54,474 bases of DNA from Streptacidiphilus carbonis (GCF_000787775.1 NZ_BBPM01000018.1:73614-128087), one strand, 5' to 3'; positions 39,162 through 50,210 are shown, counted from the first letter of the stretch. Program-made: numbers and translations. Notes: generated from the letters alone by a model not told the origin.

Positions 39162-39995
39162 TCAGGCCAGCGGGTCCGGCGCCGCGGTGATGCCCAGCTC
39201 GGCCAGCTTGGCCCGGCCGCCGTCGAAGGCGGTGAGCACCAGCGGCCCCTCCTCGGTGACGGCGATGGAGTGCTCCCAGTGCGAGGACCAGGTGCCGTCG
39301 TTGGTCTTGACGGTCCACTCGTCGGCGAGGGTGTGCGTCTTGGGGGTGCCGAGGCTGACCATCGGCTCGATGGCGATGGCGAAGCCGGGGACCAGCTTCA
39401 TACCGCGCCCGCGCTTGCGGTCCACGTAGTTCAGCAGGTGCGGGTCCATGTGCATGGCCGAGCCGATGCCGTGGCCGCCGAAGTCCTCGATGATGCCGTA
39501 CTTGCCTTTGGGCGGCAGCGGCTGCCGGCGGATGTAGGACTCGATGGCCCGGCTGATATCCGAGAGCCGGTTGCCCTTCTTCACCTGGGCGATGCCGGCC
39601 CACATCGAGTCCTCGGTGACCTGGCTGAGCCGCAGCAGTTCCTCGGCGTGGCCGCCGCCAACGAAGCAGGTGATCGCCGCGTCGCCGTGCCAGCCGTCGA
39701 CGATGGCGCCGCAGTCGATGGAGATCATGTCGCCGTCGGCCAGCACCCGCTCGCCCGGGATGCCGTGAACCACCTCGTCGTTGACGGAGGCGCAGATCAC
39801 ACCCGTGAAGCCGTGGTAGCCGAGGAAGTTGGAGGTGGCGCCGTGGTCGGCGATCACCTTGGCGGCGATGGAGTTCAGCTCCCCGGTGCTGATCCCCGGT
39901 GCCACCGCCTCCCGGCAGGCCTTCAGCGCCTCGGCGACGACCAGGCCCGCCTCCCGCATCTTCTTGATCTGCTCGGGGGTCTTGATCTCAACCAT
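39162..39995 (-). CDS. map: Methionine aminopeptidase, type I
   Basis: It removes N-terminal methionine. The 277-residue enzyme shows the metal-ligand blocks SIDCGAIVDGWHGDAA (two Asp), GHGIGSAMHMDP (His), FAIAIEPMVSLG (Glu), and the last Glu in HWEHSIAVTEEG. The ATG at 39995 gives the family start MVEIKTPEQIKKMREAG and has GGAAGG upstream. It follows adk by 162 bases in the secY-adk-map block. Confidence 0.98.
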   Translation of the reverse strand: MVEIKTPEQIKKMREAGLVVAEALKACREAVAPGISTGELNSIAAKVIADHGATSNFLGYHGFTGVICASVNDEVVHGIPGERVLADGDMISIDCGAIVDGWHGDAAITCFVGGGHAEELLRLSQVTEDSMWAGIAQVKKGNRLSDISRAIESYIRRQPLPPKGKYGIIEDFGGHGIGSAMHMDPHLLNYVDRKRGRGMKLVPGFAIAIEPMVSLGTPKTHTLADEWTVKTNDGTWSSHWEHSIAVTEEGPLVLTAFDGGRAKLAELGITAAPDPLA

Positions 39996-40157
39996 GCGCT
40001 CTCGCCTTCCAGTACCGCGGGGTAATCGGGGGGTCCGGGGCACCCCCGGAAAGTCGCAGCCGGTGCCGCCGCCATCCACGGTACGGCCCGGTCGCTCAAC
40101 GCGCGTCGGCCGTGACACCCGTCAGGGCGTCACGGCCGGCGTGCTGGTGCGAGGGGG

Positions 40158-40820
40158 TCAGCCCTCGCCGTCGTTCTTCCGCAGCGCCTCGATCGCGCGC
40201 TGGGTCACCTCGTCGACCTTGCCCAGCGCAGAGATGGTGGTGACCAGCCCCTGCTTCCGGTAGTACTCGATGATCGGCTCGGTCTGCGTGTGGTAGACGT
40301 CCAGGCGGACGCGGACGCTCGCCTCGGTGTCGTCCGAGCGCTGGTACAGCTCACCACCGCACTCGTCACAGACCCCGTCGACCTTCGGCGGGTTGTACTC
40401 CACGTGGAACACGTGGTTGCCCTCGTTACGGCAGATCCGCCGACCGGCGATCCGGCGGACGACCTCGTCCTCCGGGACCTCCAGGTCCAGCACGCCGTCC
40501 AGCGCGATGCCCCACTCGACCAGGATCGCGTCCAGTGCCTCGGCCTGGGCCACATTGCGCGGGAACCCGTCGAGCAGGAAGCCGTCGGCGGCGTCAGCCT
40601 GGGCAAGGCGGTCCTTGGCCATGGCGATCGTCACCTCGTCCGGCACCAGCTTGCCCGAGTCCATGATGCTCTTGGCAGCGAGACCGAGCTCGGTGCCCTG
40701 GCTGATGTTGGCGCGGAAGAGGTCACCGGTGGACACATGGGGAATGGACAGGGTCTTGGCCAGCAGCGCGGCCTGAGTACCCTTCCCGGCCCCAGGCGGC
40801 CCGACGAGGACAATACGCAT
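40158..40820 (-). CDS. adk: Adenylate kinase
   Basis: It equilibrates AMP, ADP and ATP. The 220-residue protein has the P-loop GPPGAGKGT (7-15), the AMP-site regions HVSTGDLFRANI and LLDGFPRN, and a long LID. The LID holds CRNEGNHVFH and VCDECGG, giving three cysteines and nearby histidines that may hold a structural zinc. Its ATG overlaps the secY stop by one base (TGATG). Confidence 0.98.
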   Translation of the reverse strand: MRIVLVGPPGAGKGTQAALLAKTLSIPHVSTGDLFRANISQGTELGLAAKSIMDSGKLVPDEVTIAMAKDRLAQADAADGFLLDGFPRNVAQAEALDAILVEWGIALDGVLDLEVPEDEVVRRIAGRRICRNEGNHVFHVEYNPPKVDGVCDECGGELYQRSDDTEASVRVRLDVYHTQTEPIIEYYRKQGLVTTISALGKVDEVTQRAIEALRKNDGEG

Positions 40821-42127
40821 CAGCGGAGGAACCCTTCGTAGTTGCGCTGCTGGAGCTGGCTCTCGATCTGCTTCACAGTTTCAAGGCCGACACCAACAAT
40901 GATGAGGATGCTCGTACCGCCGAACGGGAAGTTCTGAGACGCTCCGAACAACCCGAGCGCCACCAGTGGCACCATCGCGATCAGGCCCAGGTACAGCGAG
41001 CCGGGCCAGGTGATCCTGGTAAGCACGTAGTTCAGGTATTCGGCCGTCGGGCGGCCCGCCCGGATGCCCGGGATGAAGCCACCATACTTCTTCATATTGT
41101 CGGCAACTTCTTCGGGGTTGAAGGAGATGGCGACGTAGAAGAAGGCGAAGAAGACGATCAACAGGAAGTACAGCCCGCCGTAGAGCGGTTTGTCGCTCTT
41201 GACCAGGTTTGAGTCAACCCACTGGGCCCATCCGGCGGTTGATCCGCTCAGCTGGACGATCAGGCCCGGGATGTAGAGCAGCGAGCTGGCGAAGATGACC
41301 GGGATCACACCGGCCTGGTTCACCTTCAGCGGAATGTAGGTCGAGGTCCCGCCGTAGGCCCGCCGGCCGATCATGCGCTTCGCGTACTGCACCGGGATCC
41401 GGCGCTGCGCCTGCTCCACGAAGACCACCAGGGCGACCATGGCCAGGCCCATGATGATCACGAAGGCGAAGGTGGCCCAGCCCTTCTGGACCTTGATCGC
41501 CCAGAGCGAGGACGGGAAGCCGGCCGCGACCGAGGTGAAGATCAGGATCGACATGCCGTTGCCGATGCCCCGGTCGGTGATCAGCTCACCCAGCCACATG
41601 ATGACCACGGTGCCCGCGGACATCGTGATCACCATGGTGGCGATCCGGAAGATGCTCTGGTCCGGGACGATCTGACTGGTGTCGCAGTTGACGCTGCCGA
41701 ACAGGGCGCCGCTGGAGGCGGTCGCCACGATGCCGGTCGCCTGCAGGATGGCCAGCGCGATGGTCAGGTAGCGGGTGTACTGCGTGATCTTGGTCTGCCC
41801 GGCCTGGCCCTCCTTCTTCAGGGCGTCCAGACGCGGGATCACCACCGTCAGCAGCTGAAGGATGATGCTGGAGGTGATGTAGGGCATGATGCCCAGCGCG
41901 AAGACGGTGATCTGCAGCAGAGCGCCGCCACTGAAGAGGTTGACCAGGCCGAGCAGCCCGTTCCCACTCTTCGCGGAAGCGTTCACACACGCCTGGACGG
42001 CCTTGAAGTTCACTCCCGGGACGGGGATGTGCGCACCCATCCGGAAGACGACCATGATGCCCAGCGTGAACAGCAGCTTCTTGCGCAGGTCGGGCGTCTT
42101 GAACGCCCGGGCGAACGCGGTGAGCAC
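40820..42127 (-). CDS. secY: Protein translocase subunit SecY
   Basis: The central pore of the Sec translocon: 435 residues with ten hydrophobic segments, starting MLTAFARAFKTPDLRKKLLF and containing the plug and pore region FSGGALLQITVFALGIMPYI and the cytoplasmic loop SFNPEEVADNMKKYGGFIPG. GTG 42127 has GGAGG close upstream; the open frame beyond it to 42223 is not conserved. Unlike E. coli, a strong terminator separates it from rplO, so it needs its own promoter. Confidence 0.98.
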   Translation of the reverse strand: MLTAFARAFKTPDLRKKLLFTLGIMVVFRMGAHIPVPGVNFKAVQACVNASAKSGNGLLGLVNLFSGGALLQITVFALGIMPYITSSIILQLLTVVIPRLDALKKEGQAGQTKITQYTRYLTIALAILQATGIVATASSGALFGSVNCDTSQIVPDQSIFRIATMVITMSAGTVVIMWLGELITDRGIGNGMSILIFTSVAAGFPSSLWAIKVQKGWATFAFVIIMGLAMVALVVFVEQAQRRIPVQYAKRMIGRRAYGGTSTYIPLKVNQAGVIPVIFASSLLYIPGLIVQLSGSTAGWAQWVDSNLVKSDKPLYGGLYFLLIVFFAFFYVAISFNPEEVADNMKKYGGFIPGIRAGRPTAEYLNYVLTRITWPGSLYLGLIAMVPLVALGLFGASQNFPFGGTSILIIVGVGLETVKQIESQLQQRNYEGFLR

Positions 42128-42274
42128 GGTGCCTCCTGCAGCTCCCTGCCGAGCCGGCGGGAGGGACGGGTGATCTGGGCCCGCTACGAGTGCAACAGGG
42201 CCGGAAGACGGTGGGTGTGCCACCGTTCGGCGACGGCACGCGGACAGAATCTGCGGCCAACCTACAAGTGGACT

Positions 42275-42297
42275 CCACGGACTCTAACAGTCCGTGG
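42275..42297. repeat. Inverted repeat upstream of secY
   Basis: CCACGGACT and AGTCCGTGG flank a 5-base spacer. The minus-strand spacer edge includes TAGAGT, a possible -10 box for secY, though no clear -35 lies 17-18 bases away. It is about 150 bases upstream of the secY start and could be an operator or a leader hairpin. Confidence 0.5.
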
Positions 42298-42357
42298 CCA
42301 CTCGAATGAAGCGCGTGGCCCGCACAGCTTGGCCCCACCCGGCGGCCGGCACGCCAG

Positions 42358-42399
42358 AAGGCCCGGTTCCCCCCTGCGAACAGGGGGGAACCGGGCCTT
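42358..42399 (-). terminator. Very strong terminator after rplO
   Basis: A perfect 19-bp stem (42358-42376 with 42381-42399) with CGAA loop lies 22 bases past the rplO stop. It closes the spc block and makes secY-adk-map a separate unit. The remaining 230 bases to secY hold the promoter region. Confidence 0.95.
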
Positions 42400-42420
42400 G
42401 AAGGCTTGTCAGGTGAGAGC

Positions 42421-42876
42421 TCAGATGAGCTCGGTCACCGAACCGCCCGCAGCGGTGATCTTCTCCGCGGCGGAGCCGGAGACGGCGTCAACCGAAACCT
42501 GCAGCGCGACGGTGATCTCACCGGTGCCGAGCACCTTGACGAGCGAGTTCTTGCGAACCGCGCCCTTGGCGACCAGGTCCTCGACGGTGACCTCGCCACC
42601 CTCGGGGTAGAGCGCACCGAGCTTGTCCAGGTTCACGACCTGGAACTCCACCCGGAACGGGTTCTTGAAGCCCTTGAGCTTCGGCAGGCGCATGTGAAGG
42701 GGCATCTGGCCACCCTCGAAACGCGCCGGCACCTGATAGCGGGCCTTGGTGCCCTTGGTACCACGACCAGCGGTCTTACCCTTGGATGCCTCACCACGAC
42801 CCACACGGGTCTTGTTGGTCTTGGCACCCGGGGCGGGACGCAGGTTGTGGATCTTCAGCGGGTTCTGCTCCGCCAT
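42421..42876 (-). CDS. rplO: 50S ribosomal protein L15
   Basis: The 151-residue L15 has [33 protein letters not shown] and the conserved [19 protein letters not shown]. It is the last gene of the spc block; its ATG is one base from the rpmD stop codon. Confidence 0.99.
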   Translation of the reverse strand: MAEQNPLKIHNLRPAPGAKTNKTRVGRGEASKGKTAGRGTKGTKARYQVPARFEGGQMPLHMRLPKLKGFKNPFRVEFQVVNLDKLGALYPEGGEVTVEDLVAKGAVRKNSLVKVLGTGEITVALQVSVDAVSGSAAEKITAAGGSVTELI

Positions 42877-43059
42877 TTAGTCCACCTCCTCGACCGTGAC
42901 GAGGTGGCGGACGGTCTGGGCCATCCCGCGGATCTCGGGACGGTCCTCCTTCACGACCACGTCATGCATGCGCTTGAGACCAAGCGAACGCAGGGTGTCA
43001 CGGTGGTTCTGCTTGCTGCCGATGTAGGACTTGGTCTGGGTGATCTTGAGGCGAGCCAT
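42877..43059 (-). CDS. rpmD: 50S ribosomal protein L30
   Basis: The 60-residue L30 ([34 protein letters not shown], ending VTVEEVD) is full length. Its ATG overlaps the rpsE stop by one base (TAATG), showing coupling. Confidence 0.98.
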   Translation of the reverse strand: MARLKITQTKSYIGSKQNHRDTLRSLGLKRMHDVVVKEDRPEIRGMAQTVRHLVTVEEVD

Positions 43060-43685
43060 TACGCAGCCCCCTGCCCAGCCGCACGCGCACGCAGCAGGGC
43101 TGCGGGAGCGACGTCCTCGAGCGGCAGGCCACGGCGGGCCGCGATCTCCTCCGGGCGCTGAAGGCCCTTCAGAGCGGCGACCGTGGCGTGCACGATGTTG
43201 ATGGCGTTGTCGGAGCCCAGGGACTTCGACAGGATGTCGTGGACGCCCGCGCACTCGAGCACGGCGCGCACGGGACCACCGGCGATGACACCGGTACCCG
43301 GCGAAGCCGGCTTGAGCAGGACGACGCCCGCGGCCTTCTCACCCTGGATCGGGTGGGGGATGGTGCCCTGGATGCGGGGAACCTTGAAGAAGTTCTTCTT
43401 CGCTTCCTCGACACCCTTGGCAATGGCCGCGGGAACTTCCTTGGCCTTGCCGTAACCGACACCTACGGTGCCGTCGCCATCGCCAACCACGACCAGCGCG
43501 GTGAAGCTGAAGCGACGACCACCCTTGACAACCTTGGCGACACGGTTGATCGCGACAACACGCTCGACGTACGCGGTCTTCTCGACGACGGGAGCGCCGT
43601 CACGACCATCCCGCTTACGGTCACGCCGCTCGCCACCGCCGGTGCCGCCGCCGGCGCCGCTACCGCGGCGCTGGGGTCCAGCCAT
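43059..43685 (-). CDS. rpsE: 30S ribosomal protein S5
   Basis: The 208-residue S5 has a Gly/Arg-rich actinobacterial N-terminal extension (about 30 residues), then [40 protein letters not shown] and the C-terminal [19 protein letters not shown]5 controls decoding accuracy at the mRNA entry tunnel. Confidence 0.99.
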   Translation of the reverse strand: MAGPQRRGSGAGGGTGGGERRDRKRDGRDGAPVVEKTAYVERVVAINRVAKVVKGGRRFSFTALVVVGDGDGTVGVGYGKAKEVPAAIAKGVEEAKKNFFKVPRIQGTIPHPIQGEKAAGVVLLKPASPGTGVIAGGPVRAVLECAGVHDILSKSLGSDNAINIVHATVAALKGLQRPEEIAARRGLPLEDVAPAALLRARAAGQGAA

Positions 43686-43730
43686 TGGATTTACCTCTCT
43701 CGTTTACGTCCGCCAGCTTGGGCGAGCGGG

Positions 43731-44114
43731 TCAGAAGTCGAGCCCGGACTCACGGGCGGCGTCCGCCAGGGCGGCGATGCGCCCGGCGTACTGGTTGCCC
43801 GCGCGGTCAAAGACGACCGACTCGATGCCGGCGGCCTTGGCGCGCTCGGCGACCAGGGCTCCGACCTTCTTGGCCTGCTCGGTCTTGTCACCGTCGACGC
43901 CCTTGATGGACACGTCGAGGGTGGACGCCGAAGCCAGCGTGTGGCCCGCGAGGTCGTCGATCACCTGCGCCAGAATGTGGCGGTTGGACCGGGACACGAC
44001 CAGGCGCGGACGCACCGGCGTACCGGAGACGCGCTTGCGGACGCGGATGGCGCGGCGCTTGCGGGCGGCAGCCTTGTAGGCGTTGCCCTTGCCGATCTTC
44101 ACACTGAGGCTCAT
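43731..44114 (-). CDS. rplR: 50S ribosomal protein L18
   Basis: The 127-residue 5S-rRNA-binding L18 has [35 protein letters not shown] and [19 protein letters not shown]. It lies 3 bases after rplF. Confidence 0.99.
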   Translation of the reverse strand: MSLSVKIGKGNAYKAAARKRRAIRVRKRVSGTPVRPRLVVSRSNRHILAQVIDDLAGHTLASASTLDVSIKGVDGDKTEQAKKVGALVAERAKAAGIESVVFDRAGNQYAGRIAALADAARESGLDF

Positions 44115-44117
44115 GAG

Positions 44118-44657
44118 TTACTTACCACTCTTTCCGACCTTGCGGCGGATGACCTCGCCGGCGTACTTGACACCCTTGGCCTTGTACGGGTCGGGCTTGC
44201 GCAGCTTGCGGATCTTGGCCGCGACCTCACCGACCTGCTGCTTGTCGATGCCGTCCACGTGGAACTTGGTGGGCGACTCGACGACGAAGGCGATGCCTTC
44301 GGGGGCCTCGATCAGGATGGGGTGGCTGTAGCCGAGCGCGAACTCCATGGAGGAGCCCTTCGCTGCGACTCGGTAGCCGACGCCGCTGATCTCGAGCGAC
44401 TTGCGGTAGCCCGCGGTCACGCCGGTGATCATGTTCGCCACCAGCGTGCGAGTCAGGCCGTGCAGGGCCTTGGACTGACGCTCGTCGTTGGGGCGGGTGA
44501 CGAGCAGAGTGCCGTCCTCACCCTTGGCGATGTCGATCGGCGCGGCAACGGTGTGGGCAAGGGAACCCTTCGGGCCCTTGACCGAGACCGTGCGGCCATC
44601 GATGGTGACGTCCACGCCGGCGGGAACCGGGATGGGCAGCCGTCCAATGCGAGACAT
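44118..44657 (-). CDS. rplF: 50S ribosomal protein L6
   Basis: The 179-residue L6 has [31 protein letters not shown], the repeat domain [20 protein letters not shown], and the C-terminal [19 protein letters not shown]. It is placed at the base of the L7/L12 stalk. Confidence 0.99.
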   Translation of the reverse strand: MSRIGRLPIPVPAGVDVTIDGRTVSVKGPKGSLAHTVAAPIDIAKGEDGTLLVTRPNDERQSKALHGLTRTLVANMITGVTAGYRKSLEISGVGYRVAAKGSSMEFALGYSHPILIEAPEGIAFVVESPTKFHVDGIDKQQVGEVAAKIRKLRKPDPYKAKGVKYAGEVIRRKVGKSGK

Positions 44658-44680
44658 TGCTGTACCTCCGTTTCCCTGAG

Positions 44681-45088
44681 TTACCAGACGTAGGCGAGGA
44701 CTTCCCCACCCACGCCCTTCTTGGCTGCCTGCTGTCCGGTGAGCAGACCCGCGGAAGTGGAGATGATCGCCACTCCCAGGCCGCCGAGCACCTTCGGCAT
44801 AGCGGTGGACTTGGTGTAGACCCGCAGACCCGGCTTGGAGATCCGCTTGATGCCCGCGATCGAGCGCTCGCGGTTGGGGCCGAACTTGAGGTCGACGGTC
44901 AGCTTCTTGCCGACCTCGCCCTCCTTGGGCTCCTCAACCTTCCATCCCGTGATGTAGCCCTCCTGCTGGAGGATCTCGGCGATGTGAGTCTTGATCTTGC
45001 TGTGGGGCATCACGACAGTGTCGTGGTAGGCCGAGTTCGCGTTTCGCAGACGCGTCAGCATGTCTGCGATCGGGTCGGTCATGGTCAT
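44681..45088 (-). CDS. rpsH: 30S ribosomal protein S8
   Basis: The 135-residue S8 starts [20 protein letters not shown] and ends with the family motif [22 protein letters not shown]. It binds the central domain of 16S rRNA and, in E. coli, represses the spc operon. It is separated from rpsN by 203 bases. Confidence 0.99.
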   Translation of the reverse strand: MTMTDPIADMLTRLRNANSAYHDTVVMPHSKIKTHIAEILQQEGYITGWKVEEPKEGEVGKKLTVDLKFGPNRERSIAGIKRISKPGLRVYTKSTAMPKVLGGLGVAIISTSAGLLTGQQAAKKGVGGEVLAYVW

Positions 45089-45291
45089 GATGGCCTGTGG
45101 CCTCTCTCACCGCGGTTTCCCGAAGCGCGCAGCCCGGGGTTCAACCAGAGCGGGCGCGGCGCGGGGACCTACGGTGTAGTAAGACTTTTTCGGGGCAACA
45201 GGGCCCCGACCTAGCCACCCTACGGGACTCCCGGAGGAGTTCCAAAAACGGCGGCCAGGCCGGAGACCTCTGTATGCCCAGAACTACTGGA
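45089..45291. other. 203-bp gap inside the spc block between rpsN and rpsH
   Basis: This is the longest gap within the spc gene run and has no coding frame I can support. It contains an inverted repeat TCGGGGC/GCCCCGA (45190-45196 and 45203-45209) beside a T/A run, and a second imperfect one around 45224-45242. These could be a processing site, an internal promoter region or a binding site for a ribosomal protein. Confidence 0.4.
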
Positions 45292-45477
45292 TTACCAGGA
45301 GCTCTTGGTGACGCCCGGCAGCTCGCCGCGGTGAGCCATCTCACGAAGGCAGACGCGGCAGAGGCCGAACTTGCGGTACACGGAGTGCGGGCGACCGCAG
45401 CGCTGGCACCGGGTGTAACCCCGGACGCCGAACTTCGGCTTGCGCTCCGCCTTCGCGATGAGGGACTTCTTCGCCAT
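45292..45477 (-). CDS. rpsN: 30S ribosomal protein S14, zinc-binding (type Z)
   Basis: The 61-residue short S14 has the zinc finger [20 protein letters not shown] and the C-terminal [11 protein letters not shown]. It is the C+ form; zinc-free paralogues are usually elsewhere under Zur control. ATG 45477, 4 bases after the rplE stop. Confidence 0.98.
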   Translation of the reverse strand: MAKKSLIAKAERKPKFGVRGYTRCQRCGRPHSVYRKFGLCRVCLREMAHRGELPGVTKSSW

Positions 45478-45481
45478 GTGC

Positions 45482-46051
45482 TCAGTTCTCCTTGAACGGG
45501 AAGCCAAGGGCACGCAGCAGCGCCCGGCCCTCGTCGTCGGTCTGGGCAGTGGTGACCACCGTGATGTCCATGCCCCGCTGCCGGTCGACCTTGTCCTGGT
45601 CGATCTCGTGGAACATGACCTGCTCGGTCAGACCGAAGGTGTAGTTGCCCTTGCCGTCGAACTGCTTCGGCGACAGACCGCGGAAGTCGCGGATGCGCGG
45701 GAGCGCGAGCGACACCAGGCGGTCCAGGAACTCCCACATGCGGTCCCCGCGAAGGGTGACGTGGGTACCGATCGGCTGGCCCTCACGCAGCTTGAACTGC
45801 GCGATGGACTTGCGGGCCTTGGTCACGGTCGGCTTCTGGCCGGTGATCGCGGTGAGGTCCTTGACCGCGCCGTCGATCAGCTTGGAGTCGCGGGCGGCGT
45901 CGCCCACACCCATGTTGACCACGACCTTGACCAGGCCGGGGATCAGCATGACGTTCTCGTAGGAGAACTGCTCCTGCAGCTGACCCTTGATCTCGGAGCG
46001 GTAGCGCTCCTTGAGACGGGGGGTCACCTTCTCAACAGAGGTGTCGGTCAT
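45482..46051 (-). CDS. rplE: 50S ribosomal protein L5
   Basis: The 189-residue 5S-rRNA-binding L5 has [53 protein letters not shown] and [16 protein letters not shown]. Its ATG overlaps the rplX stop by one base. Confidence 0.99.
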   Translation of the reverse strand: MTDTSVEKVTPRLKERYRSEIKGQLQEQFSYENVMLIPGLVKVVVNMGVGDAARDSKLIDGAVKDLTAITGQKPTVTKARKSIAQFKLREGQPIGTHVTLRGDRMWEFLDRLVSLALPRIRDFRGLSPKQFDGKGNYTFGLTEQVMFHEIDQDKVDRQRGMDITVVTTAQTDDEGRALLRALGFPFKEN

Positions 46052-46386
46052 CAGATGTCCTCACCGGTTCGCTTGGCAACGCGGATCTTGTTGCCCTCGT
46101 CATCGAAGCGGTAACCGACGCGGGTGACGACCTTCTTGCCGTCCTTCTCCACGACGAGCTGAACGTTGCTCACGTGGATCGGGGCCTCAGTGGTCACGAT
46201 GCCGCCGGTCTGGGCACCACGGGCGGTCTGGCCGACCTTGGTGTGCTTCTTGACCCGGTTGACACCCTCGACCAGGACGCGGTTCTCAGTGGGGATGGCC
46301 TGGATGACCTTGCCCTGCTTGCCCTTGTCCTTGCCGGTGATGACCTGGACCAGGTCACCCTTCTTGATCTTCATGCTGTTCGCCAT
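46051..46386 (-). CDS. rplX: 50S ribosomal protein L24
   Basis: L24 with the KOW motif [20 protein letters not shown] and [12 protein letters not shown]. The first ATG (46386, MANSMKIKK) has GGAGGT about 9 bases upstream; the second ATG (46374) would give the 107-residue form common in relatives. It lies 2 bases after rplN and helps start 50S assembly. Confidence 0.97.
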   Translation of the reverse strand: MANSMKIKKGDLVQVITGKDKGKQGKVIQAIPTENRVLVEGVNRVKKHTKVGQTARGAQTGGIVTTEAPIHVSNVQLVVEKDGKKVVTRVGYRFDDEGNKIRVAKRTGEDI

Positions 46387-46388
46387 GA

Positions 46389-46760
46389 TCAGAGCACCTC
46401 CGGCGCAAGCGAGATGATCTTCATGAACTTCTTGTCGCGCAGCTCGCGGCCCACCGGGCCGAAGATGCGCGTGCCGCGCGGGTCACCATCGGTGTTCTTG
46501 AGGATGACGGCGGCGTTCTCGTCGAAACGGATGTAGGAACCGTCCGGACGACGGCGCTCCTTCACGGTGCGGACGATGACGGCCTTGACCACATCGCCCT
46601 TCTTCACGTTGCCACCGGGGATCGCGTCCTTGACGGTGGCGACGATGACGTCACCGATACCCGCGTAGCGTCGGCCGGAGCCACCGAGAACACGGATGCA
46701 AAGGATCTCCTTCGCACCAGTGTTGTCGGCGACACGCAGTCGCGACTCCTGCTGGATCAC
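46389..46760 (-). CDS. rplN: 50S ribosomal protein L14
   Basis: The L14 sequence [35 protein letters not shown] and [20 protein letters not shown] is full length (123 residues). It is the first gene of the spc block. The 127-base gap to rpsQ suggests an internal promoter or processing region, but no clear promoter boxes are visible. Confidence 0.99.
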   Translation of the reverse strand: MIQQESRLRVADNTGAKEILCIRVLGGSGRRYAGIGDVIVATVKDAIPGGNVKKGDVVKAVIVRTVKERRRPDGSYIRFDENAAVILKNTDGDPRGTRIFGPVGRELRDKKFMKIISLAPEVL

Positions 46761-46887
46761 AGCTTTCTCCTGATCGTCAACGATCGGGACCGGGCCGGCC
46801 CGCTGCTCACCCGAGCGCTCTCCCGCACTGCTCTCGCAGCGGGGGGAACCTCGGGCACATACGAGCCGCGCCCAATCGCGTTCGTTA

Positions 46888-47166
46888 CTACTTGGCCTTC
46901 TCGAGGATCTCGACGACGCGCCAGCGCTTCGTCGCGGACAGCGGCCGGGTCTCCATGAGGAGGACGCGGTCGCCGACGCCCGCGGCGTTGGCCTCGTCGT
47001 GCGCCTTCAGCTTGTTCGTACGGCGGATGACCTTGCCGTACAGCGCGTGCTTGACGCGGTCCTCGACGGCGACGACGACGGTCTTGTCCATCTTGTCGCT
47101 GACGACCAGACCCTCACGGGTCTTGCGGAAGCCGCGTGCTGCGGTCGTGTTCTCAGTCTCAGTCAT
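46888..47166 (-). CDS. rpsQ: 30S ribosomal protein S17
   Basis: The 92-residue OB-fold S17 has [20 protein letters not shown], a [19 protein letters not shown] block and [21 protein letters not shown]. It ends the S10 block. Its start overlaps the rpmC stop by one base. Confidence 0.99.
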   Translation of the reverse strand: MTETENTTAARGFRKTREGLVVSDKMDKTVVVAVEDRVKHALYGKVIRRTNKLKAHDEANAAGVGDRVLLMETRPLSATKRWRVVEILEKAK

Positions 47167-47387
47167 CAGGCGCTCTCCACCGTCTCGATGCCCAGCTCGC
47201 GCTCACGCATCAGGGTGTAGATCCGCGCGATGTCCTTGCGGACGAGCTTGAGCCGTCCGTGGTTGTCGAGCTGCCCGGTCGCCGCCTGGAAGCGGAGGTT
47301 GAACAGCTCCTCCTTGGCCTCACGCAGCTTGGCAACGAGGGCCTCGTTGTCCAGCTCGCGAAGCTCTGCAGCCGTGGTGGTGGCCAT
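47166..47387 (-). CDS. rpmC: 50S ribosomal protein L29
   Basis: A 73-residue helical L29 with [33 protein letters not shown] and [13 protein letters not shown]. It lies at the exit tunnel near L23. It overlaps rplP and rpsQ by one base each. Confidence 0.99.
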   Translation of the reverse strand: MATTTAAELRELDNEALVAKLREAKEELFNLRFQAATGQLDNHGRLKLVRKDIARIYTLMRERELGIETVESA

Positions 47388-47806
47388 CAGCTCTCACCTG
47401 CCTCGCGCCGGACAATCCGGCACTTCATCGGAAGCTTGTGCGCGGCGCGGGTGAGCGCCTCGCGGGCAATCTTCTCGTTCGGGTACGACAACTCGAACAT
47501 CACGCGTCCGGGGTGCACGTTGGCGATCCACCACTCCGGCGAGCCCTTGCCGGAACCCATGCGGGTCTCGGCGGGCTTCTTGGTGAGGGGACGGTCCGGG
47601 TAGATGTTGATCCAGACCTTGCCACCGCGCTTGATGTGACGGGTGATGGAGATACGAGCGGACTCGATCTGCCGGTTCGTCACGTACGCCGGGGAGACGG
47701 CCTGCAGGCCGTACTCACCGAACGCCAGCTCGGTACCGCCCTTAGCCATGCCACGCCGCTTGGGGTGGTGCTGCTTGCGGTGCTTGACCCTGCGAGGGAT
47801 CAGCAT
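47387..47806 (-). CDS. rplP: 50S ribosomal protein L16
   Basis: The 139-residue L16 has [40 protein letters not shown], the [20 protein letters not shown] block and [16 protein letters not shown]. It organises the A-site tRNA region. It lies 4 bases after rpsC. Confidence 0.99.
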   Translation of the reverse strand: MLIPRRVKHRKQHHPKRRGMAKGGTELAFGEYGLQAVSPAYVTNRQIESARISITRHIKRGGKVWINIYPDRPLTKKPAETRMGSGKGSPEWWIANVHPGRVMFELSYPNEKIAREALTRAAHKLPMKCRIVRREAGES

Positions 47807-47810
47807 GGGG

Positions 47811-48647
47811 TCAGGCCTCCGTTCCAGTGTCGTTCGAGGTGGAAGCCTCGGCCGGAGCCTCGGTCACCGCGGCCGGAGCCTCGGTGGCGGGACGACGACC
47901 ACGGCCACCGCGCTCGCCGCCGGCGGGACGCTCGCCCCGACGGGGGCGCTCGCCCGGACCGCCCGCACGGGGCGGACGGTTGCCGGCCTTGGCGGCGGCG
48001 TTGTCGGCACGGACCTCGGCGATGTTCTTGACGTCGCCCTTGTAGATCCAGACCTTGACGCCGATGCGGCCGAAGGTGGTCTTGGCCTCGAAGAAGCCGT
48101 AGTCCACGTTGGCGCGCAGGGTGTGCAGGGGCACGCGGCCCTCGCGGTAGAACTCCGAGCGGGACATCTCGGCGCCGCCGAGACGGCCGGAGCACTGGAT
48201 CTTGATGCCCTTGGCGCCCGACTTCATCGTGCCCTGCATGCTCTTACGCATGGCGCGACGGAAGGAGACGCGGGAGGACAGCTGCTCGGCAACGCCCTGG
48301 GCGACCAGCTGAGCGTCCATCTCGGGGTTCTTGACCTCGAGGATGTTCAGCTGGACCTGCTTGCCCGTGAGCTTCTCGAGGTCGCCGCGGATGCGGTCGG
48401 CCTCGGTGCCGCGGCGGCCGATGACGATGCCCGGACGAGCGGTGTGGATGTCCACCCGCACGCGGTCACGGGTGCGCTCGATCTCAACCTTCGAGATGCC
48501 GGCGCGCTCCATGCCGGACGTCATCATCCTGCGGATGGCGACGTCTTCCTTGACGTAGTCCTTGTACAGCTTGTCGGCGTACCAGCGGGACTTGAAGTCC
48601 GTGGTGATGCCGAGTCGGAACCCGTTCGGGTTGATCTTCTGACCCAT
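47811..48647 (-). CDS. rpsC: 30S ribosomal protein S3
   Basis: The 278-residue S3 has [20 protein letters not shown], the KH motif [17 protein letters not shown] and the C-terminal [20 protein letters not shown]. After about residue 215 a disordered tail follows, rich in [17 protein letters not shown]-like and Ala/Glu/Thr repeats, longer than in E. coli. Its start overlaps the rplV stop by one base. Confidence 0.99.
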   Translation of the reverse strand: MGQKINPNGFRLGITTDFKSRWYADKLYKDYVKEDVAIRRMMTSGMERAGISKVEIERTRDRVRVDIHTARPGIVIGRRGTEADRIRGDLEKLTGKQVQLNILEVKNPEMDAQLVAQGVAEQLSSRVSFRRAMRKSMQGTMKSGAKGIKIQCSGRLGGAEMSRSEFYREGRVPLHTLRANVDYGFFEAKTTFGRIGVKVWIYKGDVKNIAEVRADNAAAKAGNRPPRAGGPGERPRRGERPAGGERGGRGRRPATEAPAAVTEAPAEASTSNDTGTEA

Positions 48648-48994
48648 TAGCGGGTGCCCTCCTTCGAGGCAAGAACCACGGTGATGTGGCTCGTCCGCTT
48701 GCGAATCCGGTACGCGCGGCCCTGGGCCCGCGGACGGAAACGCTTCAGGGTCGGGCCCTCGTCGACGTACGCCTCAGCGACGTACAGCGACTCCACGTTG
48801 TTGTGGTTGTAGTTGTGCACGGCGTTGGCGATGGCGCTGTCCAGCACCTTGCCGACCGGCACGCTCGCGGCCTGCGGAGCGAAACGCAGGACCGCCTGGG
48901 CCTCCGTGGCATTCATGCCACGGACAAGGTCCACCACGCGGCGGGCCTTCATGGGCGTTACGCGGATGTACCGCGCCGATGCCCTGGCTTCCAT
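48647..48994 (-). CDS. rplV: 50S ribosomal protein L22
   Basis: L22 lines the exit tunnel with its beta-hairpin loop ([19 protein letters not shown]). ATG 48994 ([20 protein letters not shown]) is chosen because it gives the usual 115-residue protein with AGGGGA 5 bases upstream; ATG 49021 is an in-frame alternative with a weak ribosome site. It lies after rpsS. Confidence 0.98.
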   Translation of the reverse strand: MEARASARYIRVTPMKARRVVDLVRGMNATEAQAVLRFAPQAASVPVGKVLDSAIANAVHNYNHNNVESLYVAEAYVDEGPTLKRFRPRAQGRAYRIRKRTSHITVVLASKEGTR

Positions 48995-49038
48995 GGGAAT
49001 CCCCTTGTCGGTGTCTGTCATGGTCTTCGCACCCCGCC

Positions 49039-49320
49039 TTAGCGGCGCTTCGACTTGCGGTCGTCCTTGACGTGGCCGCGGAAGGTGCGGGTCGGCGCGA
49101 ACTCGCCGAGCTTGTGGCCGACCATCGACTCGGTGACGAACACCGGGATGTGCTTGCGACCGTCATGCACCGCGAGGGTGTGGCCCAGCATCGCCGGCAC
49201 GATCATGGAGCGGCGGGACCAGGTCTTGATGACGTTCTGGGTACCTGCTTCGTTCTGAACATCCACCTTCTTCATGAGGTGGTCGTCGACGAAGGGCCCC
49301 TTCTTGAGGCTGCGCGGCAT
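49039..49320 (-). CDS. rpsS: 30S ribosomal protein S19
   Basis: The 93-residue S19 has [39 protein letters not shown] and [23 protein letters not shown] 49320 gives the standard N-terminus; the frame upstream to 49422 is inside rplB and not coding. Confidence 0.99.
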   Translation of the reverse strand: MPRSLKKGPFVDDHLMKKVDVQNEAGTQNVIKTWSRRSMIVPAMLGHTLAVHDGRKHIPVFVTESMVGHKLGEFAPTRTFRGHVKDDRKSKRR

Positions 49321-49331
49321 CGAGACTGCTC

Positions 49332-50168
<837 letters not shown>

Positions 50169-50210
50169 GGCTTCTTCTGTCCTCGTCCGTTTCGGTTATC
50201 CGACTCGCCG

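Noticed and set aside
45190-45209. Inverted repeat as a terminator inside the spc block
   Set aside because: The 7-bp stem is weak, the minus strand has A rather than U residues after it, and downstream genes are essential operon members; kept only as an unexplained structure.
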